14,464 nucleotides of DNA, taken from positions 1 to 14,464 of the forward strand of contig CATYZE010000039.1 in assembly GCA_958415525.1 (NCBI GenBank). Reading direction: 5' to 3'. The notes beneath the pieces were generated by a model. The model did no database searches, had not been told where the DNA came from, and saw only the letters and a list, made by a program, of their open reading frames with translations. This DNA comes from an uncultured Collinsella sp. (lineage in GTDB: Bacteria; Actinomycetota; Coriobacteriia; Coriobacteriales; Coriobacteriaceae). Position numbers and translations under genes: made by a program. Positions 6,479 to 13,121 of this stretch are shown piece after piece (the stretch's first letter is position 1; each line of letters opens with the position of its first letter).

Positions 6479-7896
6479 ATGGCCCTCATCACTTCGTACC
6501 ACGTCCCCGGCCTGTATGTCGAGGACCACAGCATCGATGTCCCCCTCGACTGGCGCGGCCTGGAGCCGATGCTCCTGGCCGTCGGCAGCACCATGCGCCG
6601 CGGCGCCATGCCGGCACCAATCGCCGGCGCGCCCGAGAGCATCAAGCTCTTCTACCGCGTGGTTTGCGCGCCCGACCGCATCAACGACGATCTGCCGCTG
6701 CTCCTGTTTTTGCAGGGCGGCCCCGGCGGCGAGAGCCCGCGTCCGCTGTCGCCCACAAGCGATGGCTGGATCGAGGAGGCCGTCAAGCACTTCCGCGTGG
6801 TCCTTCCCGACCAGCGCGGCACCGGACGCAGTAGCTGCGTGGACGGACGCACCATCGCGGCGCTAGGTGATCGCGCCGAGGCAGCAGGCGCCAATGCCGC
6901 CCGCTCGCAGGCGGACTTCCTCAAGCGTCACCTCGCCAGCTCAATCGTGCGCGATTTTGAGTATCTGCGCCTGGTGGGCTTTGGGGGCAAGCCCTGGGTC
7001 ACACTCGGGCAGAGCTACGGCGGCTTTTTGACGTTGAGCTATCTGTCGCTCTTCCCCGAGGGCGTGGCGGCAAGCTTTACCTGTGGTGGCATTCCGCACG
7101 TGCCGGCGAGCGCCAGCGAGGTCTACGCGCACACCTTCCCACGCATGGCCGCCAAGACGCAGCAGTATTACGACCGCTACCCCGCCGATGTCGAGCGCGT
7201 GGCAGCCCTGGCCGATGCGCTCGAGGCTCAGAAGCCGTGCTGCCCGACGGCTCGCCGATGACGGTCGAGCGCCTGCAGCTCATGGGCAGCGACTTCGGCA
7301 TGAAGCCGAGCTTTGAGCGCATGCATTGGATTATCGATCACGCTTTTGTTGGCGGCGACGGCACGCTGACCTGCGGCGCCTCGGTATCTGACAGCTTTTT
7401 GATGCGCGCCTTCGAGCGCACCAACACGCGCACGAATCCGCTGTACTGGACGCTTCAGGAGTTCATCTACGCCGACGGCGACACCATGCCCATTCGCTGG
7501 GCCGCGGCAGAAGAGAAGGCACACCGTGCCGAGTTCGACACGCTTGCGCGCCCGCTCATGTTTACCGGCGAGGCCATGTTCCCGTGGATGTTTGAGCAGA
7601 TGCCCGAGCTCAAGCCCTTCAAGCCGGCGATGGATCTGCTGATGGAAGACACCAGCTGGGACAAGATCTACGACCCGCAGCGCCTGGCGTGCAACGAGGT
7701 GCCCCTGCAGGCCGCGGTGTACTTCGATGACATGTACGTGGACTCGGGCATGCAGCTCGACACGCTCAGCCGCGTGGGCAACTCGCATGCCTGGGTGACC
7801 AACGAGTTCGAGCACGACGGCTTGCACGGCAGCGTGGTGTTCAAGTACCTCTTCGACGAAGCCCTCAACCGAGGAGACCTGCGCCAGATCTTCTAG
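6479..7896 (+). pseudogene. Proline iminopeptidase-like alpha/beta hydrolase, frameshifted
   Basis: An S33-family alpha/beta hydrolase (prolyl aminopeptidase type), which would release N-terminal proline from peptides. The first frame (6479-7261) has the oxyanion motif LQGGPGGES and the nucleophile elbow GQSYGG, then runs into TGA just after LADALEAQ. The reading continues without loss in the next frame from about 7231 as EAVLPDGSPMTVERLQLMG to 7896, where the likely catalytic His lies in EFEHDGLHG. Restoring one G next to 7231 would rejoin them into about 472 residues, a normal length for the larger members of the family. Neither half contains a full catalytic triad, so the gene as read is non-functional. 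Both halves look well preserved, so a recent mutation or a sequence error is likely. The ATG at 6479 follows GGAAG. Confidence 0.85.
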
Positions 7897-7905
7897 CAAA
7901 GGAGT

Positions 7906-7966
7906 GTCCCCACCTGCCGGCACAAAAAGAACGTCCCCAAGTGCCGAACAAGTGCCGGCAACGACA
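7906..7966 (-). repeat. GGGGAC palindromic repeat (class C)
   Basis: GCCGGCAC at 7916-7923 and its complement at 7952-7959 form 8-bp arms around a segment that reads GGGGAC on the minus strand (7933-7938). A second GGGGAC (7906-7911) and a partial arm (7941-7946) suggest a tandem or degenerate copy. It lies 9 nt after the peptidase stop codon, with the GGGGAC core on the opposite strand from that gene. Confidence 0.6.
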
Positions 7967-7993
7967 ATGCCGCAGGTAGAGAACGGAAAGCGA

Positions 7994-8091
7994 AAACGCC
8001 CCTAAGCGAGCAAGGTGACGTGAAAGAGGAGGGCATTGACCTTCTGGTCATGCCCGACGATTGAACGTCAGATTGCCGCTTAGGGGCGTTT
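7994..8091. other. Long rod-like structured element between convergent gene ends
   Basis: Nested pairing through 98 nt: AAACGCCCCTAAGCG (7994-8008) with its perfect complement (8077-8091); GCAA (8010-8013) with TTGC (8073-8076); TGACGT (8016-8021) with ACGTCA (8065-8070); then GGGCAT and GACC with GGTC and ATGCCC around a TTCT tetraloop (8031-8055). The 9-nt internal loops are symmetric. It lies 15 nt after the proB stop codon (minus) and about 100 nt after the peptidase stop (plus). It may act as a terminator for either gene, though no long T-run follows, or be a folded mobile repeat or an RNA element. Confidence 0.7.
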
Positions 8092-8105
8092 GCAGCGTCA
8101 ATTGG

Positions 8106-9233
8106 TTATGCGAAGACGATTAAATTATCCCTGTGTATCGCCGGCTTCTCGGCCAGGTTAGCGAGCAGGCGGTTGCTGGCGATCTGGTCCTGGCGGCGGC
8201 CGGCGGCAAGTTCCAGCACGTCCGAATCGGCCTCGGCGATACCGCGGGCGACGACCATACCGCTCGGATCGCACACATCGAGCACATCGCCCTCGGCAAA
8301 ATCTCCATCGACCTGGCGAATACCCACCGCGAGCAGCGATGAGCCGCGGCTGACCAACGCCTTAGCGGCACCGTCATCAACCGTCACCGAGCCATGCGCC
8401 TTGTCGCCCAGCGCGATCCACAGCTTGCGGGGCGCGATGTCCAGGCGCTCAGCCGGCGGATCGAACAACGTACCCACGCTCTCGCCGCGGGCCAGACGCA
8501 CGAGCGCATCGGGCTCCTCGCCCGAGCAAATCACGCTTTGAATGCCCGCCGTCATCAGAATGCGGCTCGCGCGAATCTTTGTGATCATGCCGCCCGTGCC
8601 CACCGAAGTCGAAGAATCGCCCGCCGAGGCGATGATCTTGGCATCGATCTTATGCACGACCGGGACGAACTCGGCCGTGGGGTCCTCGTGCGGATTGGCG
8701 GTATAGAGGCCATCGATGTCCGAGAGCGTCACGCACAGATCGGCAGAAACCAGGCAGCTCACAAGCGCCGCCAGCGTGTCGTTGTCGCCGAACTTGATCT
8801 CATCGACGGTAACGGTGTCGTTCTCGTTGACGACCGGCACCACGCCCAGCTCCACCAGGCGCAGCAGGGCGTCGCGCGCGTGCAGGTAGGACGTGCGGCG
8901 CGCCGTGTCGTGACGCGTGAGCAGGACGAGAGAGGTGAGCAGGTCGCGCGCATGGAACTCCTCGTCGTAGGCCGACGAGATGATGCACTGACCGGCCGAG
9001 GCGCAGGCCTGCAGGCTCGGCAGGTCACCGACCGGCTTGCGGTCGAAGCCCAGCACGGGATAGCCGCAGGCAATGGCACCCGAGCTCACCACGACCAGGC
9101 GCCAGCCAAGCTCGCGCAGCGCTGCGGCCTGGTCGGCAAGCCCGCCGATAAAGGCGCGGTTGACCTTGCCGTCGGCGCCCACCACCGTGGACGAACCGAT
9201 CTTTACCACCATCGTTTTATAAGAAGTCGTCAT
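8106..9233 (-). CDS. proB: Glutamate 5-kinase with PUA domain
   Basis: First step of proline synthesis: ATP-dependent phosphorylation of glutamate to gamma-glutamyl phosphate, normally feedback-inhibited by proline. The 375-residue protein has the amino-acid-kinase fold: MVVKIGSSTVV near the N-terminus, VVSSGAIACG (48-57), VNENDTV (135-141), KFGDNDTLAALV (147-158), DIDGLYTANP (172-181) and VGTGGMITKI (211-220). A C-terminal PUA domain follows (about 285-365). The start is uncertain. The ATG at 9233 lacks a clear ribosome binding site, and a second ATG at 9212 gives MVVKIGSS. A -10-like TATGAC overlaps the first ATG (9229-9234), with TCGACA 16 bp upstream, so a leaderless message from the second ATG is possible. 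It lies 103 nt downstream of pncB. Confidence 0.95.
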   Translation of the reverse strand: MTTSYKTMVVKIGSSTVVGADGKVNRAFIGGLADQAAALRELGWRLVVVSSGAIACGYPVLGFDRKPVGDLPSLQACASAGQCIISSAYDEEFHARDLLTSLVLLTRHDTARRTSYLHARDALLRLVELGVVPVVNENDTVTVDEIKFGDNDTLAALVSCLVSADLCVTLSDIDGLYTANPHEDPTAEFVPVVHKIDAKIIASAGDSSTSVGTGGMITKIRASRILMTAGIQSVICSGEEPDALVRLARGESVGTLFDPPAERLDIAPRKLWIALGDKAHGSVTVDDGAAKALVSRGSSLLAVGIRQVDGDFAEGDVLDVCDPSGMVVARGIAEADSDVLELAAGRRQDQIASNRLLANLAEKPAIHRDNLIVFA

Positions 9234-9294
9234 ACGTCAAACCAATCGAATGTCGAGCGTTCGGGCGAGCTGGGGCAGTCGGGGCGCCTAGTGC

Positions 9295-9343
9295 GGGACG
9301 GACGAAAATGATCCGTTTTCCTCCGTCCCCTTCGGATCATTTT
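9295..9343 (-). repeat. GGGGAC palindrome overlapping the pncB stop (class B)
   Basis: Read on the minus strand, AAAATGATCCG (9333-9343) and its exact complement CGGATCATTTT (9305-9315) flank a loop with GGGGACGGA. The TGA stop of pncB (9337-9339) lies inside the first arm. A second, interleaved pair, GGGACGGA (minus strand, 9322-9329) and TCCGTCCC (9295-9302), gives the order arm1, arm2, arm1', arm2', which allows two alternative hairpins or a pseudoknot. Confidence 0.75.
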
Positions 9344-10842
9344 GCCCAGGGGAAGGCCGAAGCCGCAGCCATGTTCTTGCGCACGAGCTCGTCGCGCACC
9401 TGAGCCAGGCCCTGCTCCATGCCCACCACATAGGTCTGCGGGTACAGGAAGCGCTTGAAAGCTGCGTCCAGATGATCGAGCGCCCAAGCACAGCGCTCGC
9501 GCGCGTCCTGGATGCTCTCACGCGGAGCCACCGCACTGCCATCGCGCACGATCGGCACCAGCAGCTCGCGATACTCAAGTTCGGACACGTCGGTCACCAA
9601 GGCGGCATCATTCACGGCCACGAGGGTATTGCCGCGCGCGGCGCCCTCCCCCGCCAGATGGTCCTCGTCGTAGATCATGTCGCAGACCGGGCCGCCAAAG
9701 CCGTCGTAATAACGGCGCACACGTTGCACGCCCGGGATCGTGCGCTTGTAGGGCTGCTCGGAGAGCTTGACCACCGGCGTCCATGGATCTGCCTCGCTCG
9801 CACGGCGGGCGGAAAGCTTGTACACGCCGCCCAGCGCCGGCTGGTCATAGCAGGTCGCAAGCTTGGTACCCACGCCAAAGCTGTCGATGGGCGCGCCCTG
9901 GTCGAGCAGCGACTGAATCGTGTACTCATCCAGATCGTTGGAAACCGAAATCCCCACATAGGGCAGGCCCTCGGCATCAAAACGGCCGCGAACATACTTG
10001 GAGAGCTTGGCGAGGTCGCCGGAGTCGATGCGAATGGCCGACAGACGCTCGCCCACCGCCTCCATCTCCTTGGCAACCGTAATGGCATGCTCGCAGCCCT
10101 CGCGCACGTCATAGGTGTCGATAAGCAGCGTACAATTCTTGGGACTCGACTTGGCAAAGGCGCGGAAGGCCTCGAGCTCGGAATCGAAGCTCATCACCCA
10201 GCTGTGCGCATGCGTGCCAAAGACGGGAATACCGTAGCGGCGGCCGGCGAGCACATTGGACGTAGAGGAGCAGCCGGCAACGTAGCTCGCGCGCGCAACG
10301 GCCAGGCCGCCATCGGGACCCTGGGCTCGGCGCAGGCCAAACTCCGCCACGGGGCGACCGTCGGCGGCGAGCACCACGCGCGCCGTCTTGGTGGCGACAA
10401 GCGTCTGGAACCCGACGATGTTGAGCAGCGCCGTCTCGAGCAGCTGGCACTCCAGCGCGGGACCGGTGACGCGCACCATGGGCTCGCGCGGAAAGACGAG
10501 CTCGCCCTCGGGCACGGCGTCGATGTTTACATGCGCACGAAAATCGCGCAGGTAGTCGAGGAATCCAGGCTTGAACATCGCGCCGCCGGCAGGGGCCTGG
10601 AGCGAGGCGAGGTAGTCGATGTCCTCGGGCGTAAAGCGCAGATTCTCGACCAGCTCGGGCAGCTCGGCGGTGCCGCACATGACGGCATAGGCGCTGCCAA
10701 AGGGATGGTCGCGGTAAAACGCGGTAAAACAACCTTGCTCATTGGCCTTGCCGCTCTCCCACAGGCCCTGGGCCATAGTGAGCTCGTACAGATCGGTGAG
10801 CATTGCGATGTCGGTGGGATGAGAGATATCGGTCAAAGCCAT
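9337..10842 (-). CDS. pncB: Nicotinate phosphoribosyltransferase
   Basis: Joins nicotinate to PRPP, with ATP hydrolysis, to give nicotinate mononucleotide in the Preiss-Handler route of NAD salvage. The 501-residue length is typical. Recognisable parts: the N-terminus TDLYELTMAQGLW (16-28), EFGLRRAQGPDGG (167-179), GTHAHSWVMSF (209-219) with the expected phosphorylated histidine at about 213, the PRPP/phosphate-binding stretch AIRIDSGDLAKLSKYV, and SFGVGTKLATCYDQPALGGVYKL. The ATG at 10842 has AAAGGT about 8 nt upstream. It lies 84 nt downstream of the small membrane-protein gene, so the two, possibly with proB, may be one transcript. Its stop codon sits inside a palindromic repeat. Confidence 0.95.
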   Translation of the reverse strand: MALTDISHPTDIAMLTDLYELTMAQGLWESGKANEQGCFTAFYRDHPFGSAYAVMCGTAELPELVENLRFTPEDIDYLASLQAPAGGAMFKPGFLDYLRDFRAHVNIDAVPEGELVFPREPMVRVTGPALECQLLETALLNIVGFQTLVATKTARVVLAADGRPVAEFGLRRAQGPDGGLAVARASYVAGCSSTSNVLAGRRYGIPVFGTHAHSWVMSFDSELEAFRAFAKSSPKNCTLLIDTYDVREGCEHAITVAKEMEAVGERLSAIRIDSGDLAKLSKYVRGRFDAEGLPYVGISVSNDLDEYTIQSLLDQGAPIDSFGVGTKLATCYDQPALGGVYKLSARRASEADPWTPVVKLSEQPYKRTIPGVQRVRRYYDGFGGPVCDMIYDEDHLAGEGAARGNTLVAVNDAALVTDVSELEYRELLVPIVRDGSAVAPRESIQDARERCAWALDHLDAAFKRFLYPQTYVVGMEQGLAQVRDELVRKNMAAASAFPWAK

Positions 10843-10926
10843 GGGGCGACCTTTCGGATGCGTTGTGCAGAGGTTGAGGGTTGGAGAAGGGCAGAGTGTT
10901 CGGGCATGACACCCGGCGCGAATCGG

Positions 10927-11334
10927 CTAGAGCAGGCCCATGCTGGTCAGGATCGTGTAGCCCATAAAGATGACAAACGCGATGAGGGCAAGGACAATGA
11001 TGATTTTTTGAGCCGGCGCCATGCCAGGGATCTCGTTCTCGCCCGTAGGCTCCTTGGAGGTAACCATGCGCTGGGCAAAGCTCATCTCGTCACGGCTCGG
11101 TTTGGGCTCGACGGGCTTGGGACGAGTGGCCCTTTTAGGCTGAGGTTTGGGTGCGGTGGGCGCGGGCTTCGCGGCGGCCTCCTCGGCCTTCGCACGCTCG
11201 GCACGCAGGGCGGCCAGCTCCTCACGCTCGCGGCGTGCCTCTTCCTGGGCCTCGCGACGAGCTTTCTCGGCGCGGAGCTCTTCCAACTCGGCGCGTTCCT
11301 CGGCAGACAGTGGTTGGGACTCAAGCTCGGCCAT
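10927..11334 (-). CDS. Small coiled-coil protein with a C-terminal membrane anchor, unknown function
   Basis: I do not recognise this 135-residue protein. Residues 1-60 are almost all Glu, Ala, Arg and Leu (SAEERAELEELRAEKARREAQ and onward), predicting a long charged coiled coil. Residues 61-85 are a Pro/Lys/Ala-rich linker (KPAPTAPKPQPKRATRPKP). A single hydrophobic segment, IIIVLALIAFVIFMGYTIL (about 113-131), lies at the very C-terminus, so it is probably tail-anchored with the coiled coil in the cytoplasm. The start at 11334 follows AAAGGG; an upstream GTG at 11370 lies inside the tRNA terminator and is rejected. It follows tRNA-Ala and its terminator and precedes pncB by 84 nt. Codon use agrees with a real gene, but the function is open. 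Confidence 0.75.
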   Translation of the reverse strand: MAELESQPLSAEERAELEELRAEKARREAQEEARREREELAALRAERAKAEEAAAKPAPTAPKPQPKRATRPKPVEPKPSRDEMSFAQRMVTSKEPTGENEIPGMAPAQKIIIVLALIAFVIFMGYTILTSMGLL

Positions 11335-11352
11335 GGTACAGCCCTTTCTTTT

Positions 11353-11384
11353 AAAAAAAGCCGCCGACACAATGTCAGCGGCTT
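11353..11384 (-). terminator. tRNA-Ala intrinsic terminator
   Basis: On the minus strand the stem AGCCGCTGACA / TGTCGGCGGCT (11 bp, one G-T wobble) with a 3-nt loop is followed by seven T. It lies just downstream of tRNA-Ala. Confidence 0.92.
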
Positions 11385-11398
11385 ATCAAATCCAAGGG

Positions 11399-11471
11399 TG
11401 GAGACGAAGGGAGTCGAACCCTCGGCCTCTGCCATGCGACGGCAGCGCTCTCCCAACTGAGCTACGTCCCC
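11399..11471 (-). tRNA. tRNA-Ala (anticodon CGC)
   Basis: A complete cloverleaf on the minus strand. The acceptor GGGGACG pairs with CGTCTCC and includes the G3-U70 wobble that marks alanine tRNAs. The D arm is GCTC/GAGC, the anticodon stem CTGCC/GGCAG with loop GTCGCAT (anticodon CGC, reading GCG), and the T arm has loop TTCGACT. Length is 73 nt to the discriminator A. The 3' CCA is not encoded (CCC follows), so it must be added after transcription. It has its own promoter and terminator. Confidence 0.96.
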
Positions 11472-11484
11472 AGGACAAGTTGAT

Positions 11485-11512
11485 ATTTTACCTACGGCTC
11501 GCCAACTGTCAA
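11485..11512 (-). promoter_or_regulatory. tRNA-Ala promoter
   Basis: On the minus strand a perfect TTGACA (11507-11512) and TAAAAT (five of six -10 matches, 11485-11490) are separated by 16 bp. Transcription should start near 11478, about 7 nt before the mature tRNA. This is the best housekeeping-type promoter in the window. Confidence 0.85.
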
Positions 11513-11524
11513 CGCCCAATACCC

Positions 11525-11628
11525 AGTCTTTTTGGGACGGGGCTGTTTTAGCTACCCCGACAGACAACGCGAACGGTTTGGTCGAACAGCGGCAGGGGTA
11601 GCTAAAACAGCCCCGTCCCAAAAAGACT
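11525..11628. repeat. 34-bp perfect palindrome with GGGACGGGG arms (class D)
   Basis: Positions 11525-11558 and 11595-11628 are perfect inverted copies over 34 bp, separated by a 36-nt spacer. Each arm carries TTTTTGGGACGGGG or its complement. On the minus strand it begins 22 nt after the radical SAM stop, and another GGGACGAGG lies between. Two inverted units around a spacer is the plan of a REP doublet (REPIN/BIME). It could also end radical SAM transcription. Confidence 0.85.
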
Positions 11629-11650
11629 ACTCAAAGAGCCTCGTCCCAGA

Positions 11651-12595
11651 TTAGCTGGTTTGAGCACTAGTAAGAACACCGGTGGTATCGAACGCCGGGG
11701 TGAAGCTCTCGTCTACCGCGCCGCCCTCTTGCCAGAACATCGTCGTAAAGCCCAGGTCGTCGGCATGGTCGAGCACCTGCTCGTACTCCTCGCGCGTCAC
11801 GGCGCGCGCCAGATCGCCGCCCTGCTCGCGCATGAGCGCATTGGGCGTGTACTGGTTCATGACCGAGATCGGCACGTCGCCCACCGTCTGCCACATCAGG
11901 TCTAACACGCGGCACGAGTCATCCGCATGCCCCGGCAGCACCAGGTGGCGCACGATGATGCCGCGCTTCATGAGCCCGCCCTCATCCACCAACTCTCCCC
12001 CGCGGCGCTCGACCTCGTGCGCCATCTGGGCCAGACCCGACACGGCCACGCGCGGATAGTCCTTAATATGAGAAAGCGACTGCGCAAGCCCGGCATCGGC
12101 ATATTTAAAATCGGTGAGCCACACATCGACCAGGTCGCCCAGCGCCGCCACGGCACTCGCGCGCTCGTAACCACTCGTGTTGTAGACGATCGGGATGACC
12201 AGCCCGCGCGTCCGTGCCGCGGCAATCGCGGCAGGCAACAGATGCGCATAGTGCGTCGCCGTCACCAAATTGATGTTGTTGGCACCCTGGTCCTGCAGTT
12301 CCAGCATAATTTCGACCAGGCGCTCAGGCGAAATCTCAAGGCCAAAATTGCCGGTCGAGATCTCGTGGTTCTGGCAGTAGATACATTTGAGCGAACAGCC
12401 GCTAAAGAAAATCGTACCCGAGCCGGCCTCGCCCGAAATAGGCGGCTCCTCCCACATATGGAGCGCCGCGCGGGCGACCTTAAGCGTGTCGTCGGCGCCG
12501 CACACGCCACGCGCGCCCTCGTCGCGCGCCGCACCGCAACGGCGCGGACACAAATGGCAGACGGGCGAAAAAAGTTCGGTCAACGACGTCGGCAT
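11651..12595 (-). CDS. Radical SAM protein, PflX-type (PFL-activase homologue)
   Basis: A 314-residue radical SAM protein resembling the uncharacterised COG1313 (PflX) relatives of pyruvate formate-lyase activating enzyme. The 4Fe-4S binding motif CxxxCxxC is Cys67, Cys71, Cys74 in FSGCSLKCIYCQNHEIS. An N-terminal cysteine group (Cys13, Cys16, Cys20, Cys32: PVCHLCPRRCGAARDEGARGVCG) is typical of this subgroup and may bind a second metal centre. The barrel includes NINLVTATHY and VLPGHADDS. The target is unknown; these proteins may install a glycyl radical or modify another substrate anaerobically. The start at 12595 has GGAG 9 nt upstream; an upstream TTG at 12610 overlaps that site. No pflB-like partner is in the window. 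Confidence 0.88.
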   Translation of the reverse strand: MPTSLTELFSPVCHLCPRRCGAARDEGARGVCGADDTLKVARAALHMWEEPPISGEAGSGTIFFSGCSLKCIYCQNHEISTGNFGLEISPERLVEIMLELQDQGANNINLVTATHYAHLLPAAIAAARTRGLVIPIVYNTSGYERASAVAALGDLVDVWLTDFKYADAGLAQSLSHIKDYPRVAVSGLAQMAHEVERRGGELVDEGGLMKRGIIVRHLVLPGHADDSCRVLDLMWQTVGDVPISVMNQYTPNALMREQGGDLARAVTREEYEQVLDHADDLGFTTMFWQEGGAVDESFTPAFDTTGVLTSAQTS

Positions 12596-12733
12596 AAAAA
12601 CATGCTCCAAAACAATGATTCAGCAGCTCAAACGCAAAAGGACCAGCCGTACAGACGGCTCGAGCCTAAAGGTGCCGTAATCGTCCGACACGATTTTTGT
12701 AATGTCAAGACTGGAATCGATAAAGTGCCGCTT

Positions 12734-12739
12734 TATGAT
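12734..12739 (+). promoter_or_regulatory. 6S RNA promoter -10 box
   Basis: TATGAT (five of six matches to TATAAT) lies 8-10 nt before the expected 5' end of the 6S RNA. The -35 position at 17-bp spacing is CTGGAA, a poor match. Confidence 0.55.
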
Positions 12740-12746
12740 GTAGGTA

Positions 12747-12912
12747 TTCCGCCCCCCGCGGAGCAACTGGGTGAACCGTCGCGTTTATTTAGGGAGCCCA
12801 CACAGTCGTACTCAGTACAGGTATCCTTCGTTGTTAAGGACGCTGGAACAGTCGATGAGGGCACCCACCTGTTTTAGGTGGGTTCATTTTCGTAACGTGG
12901 GGGGTGGTTTTC
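12747..12912 (+). ncRNA. ssrS: 6S RNA
   Basis: 6S RNA mimics an open promoter and sequesters housekeeping sigma-RNA polymerase in stationary phase. The sequence folds as expected. A 12-bp closing stem pairs 12749-12760 with 12896-12907. GCCC (12796-12799) pairs with GGGC (12859-12862) at the upper edge of a large central bubble, and an apical stem includes TCCTT/AAGGA. The 3' side of the bubble holds the hairpin ACCCACCT-GTTTT-AGGTGGGT followed by TCA, a motif I associate with many bacterial 6S RNAs. Length is about 165 nt. TTTTCTTTT after the closing stem would terminate it. A -10 box precedes it. It lies between the radical SAM gene (divergent) and the wecA-like gene (same strand). Confidence 0.82.
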
Positions 12913-13121
12913 TTTTGCCGAAATTCACCATTACAGTCCACATGGATCCCCGCCGGCATCCCGACAAGCCATCGACAACATCCCAATATCTGGTAAGCGC
13001 GTGATTATCGCTGCGTGCAATTCCATGCACCCCCCTTGGTCGAGTATCATGATTCGGCTATGCCCTTTGCGCATGGCGTTCTTCTGACCTTTCCCTTCGA
13101 CGCTTGGCGGTTTTTAGATTC

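Larger units (their letters stand above)
12596..13121. other. Intergenic region between the radical SAM and wecA-like genes
   Basis: Besides the 6S RNA it holds a small hairpin AGCCGT-ACAG-ACGGCT at 12645-12660, upstream of the radical SAM start, which could be an operator. The stretch 12917-13121 is a leader with no gene I can support; open frames there lack ribosome binding sites. No convincing promoter for the wecA-like gene was found. Confidence 0.5.

Noticed and set aside
5071..6834. 587-codon plus-strand open frame opposite proA
   Set aside because: Antisense shadow of proA that also runs across the proA-peptidase promoter region and into the peptidase in the wrong frame.
7225..7261. 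Programmed -1 frameshift in the peptidase gene
   Set aside because: No slippery heptamer or clear downstream pseudoknot is visible; a single-base deletion explains the data more simply.
11335..11370. GTG start of the small membrane protein at 11370
   Set aside because: It lies inside the tRNA-Ala terminator hairpin; the ATG at 11334 has a ribosome binding site.
9472..11460. 662-codon plus-strand open frame opposite pncB and the small membrane-protein gene
   Set aside because: It crosses two real minus-strand genes, a terminator and most of tRNA-Ala; GC-rich codon bias explains the absence of stops.
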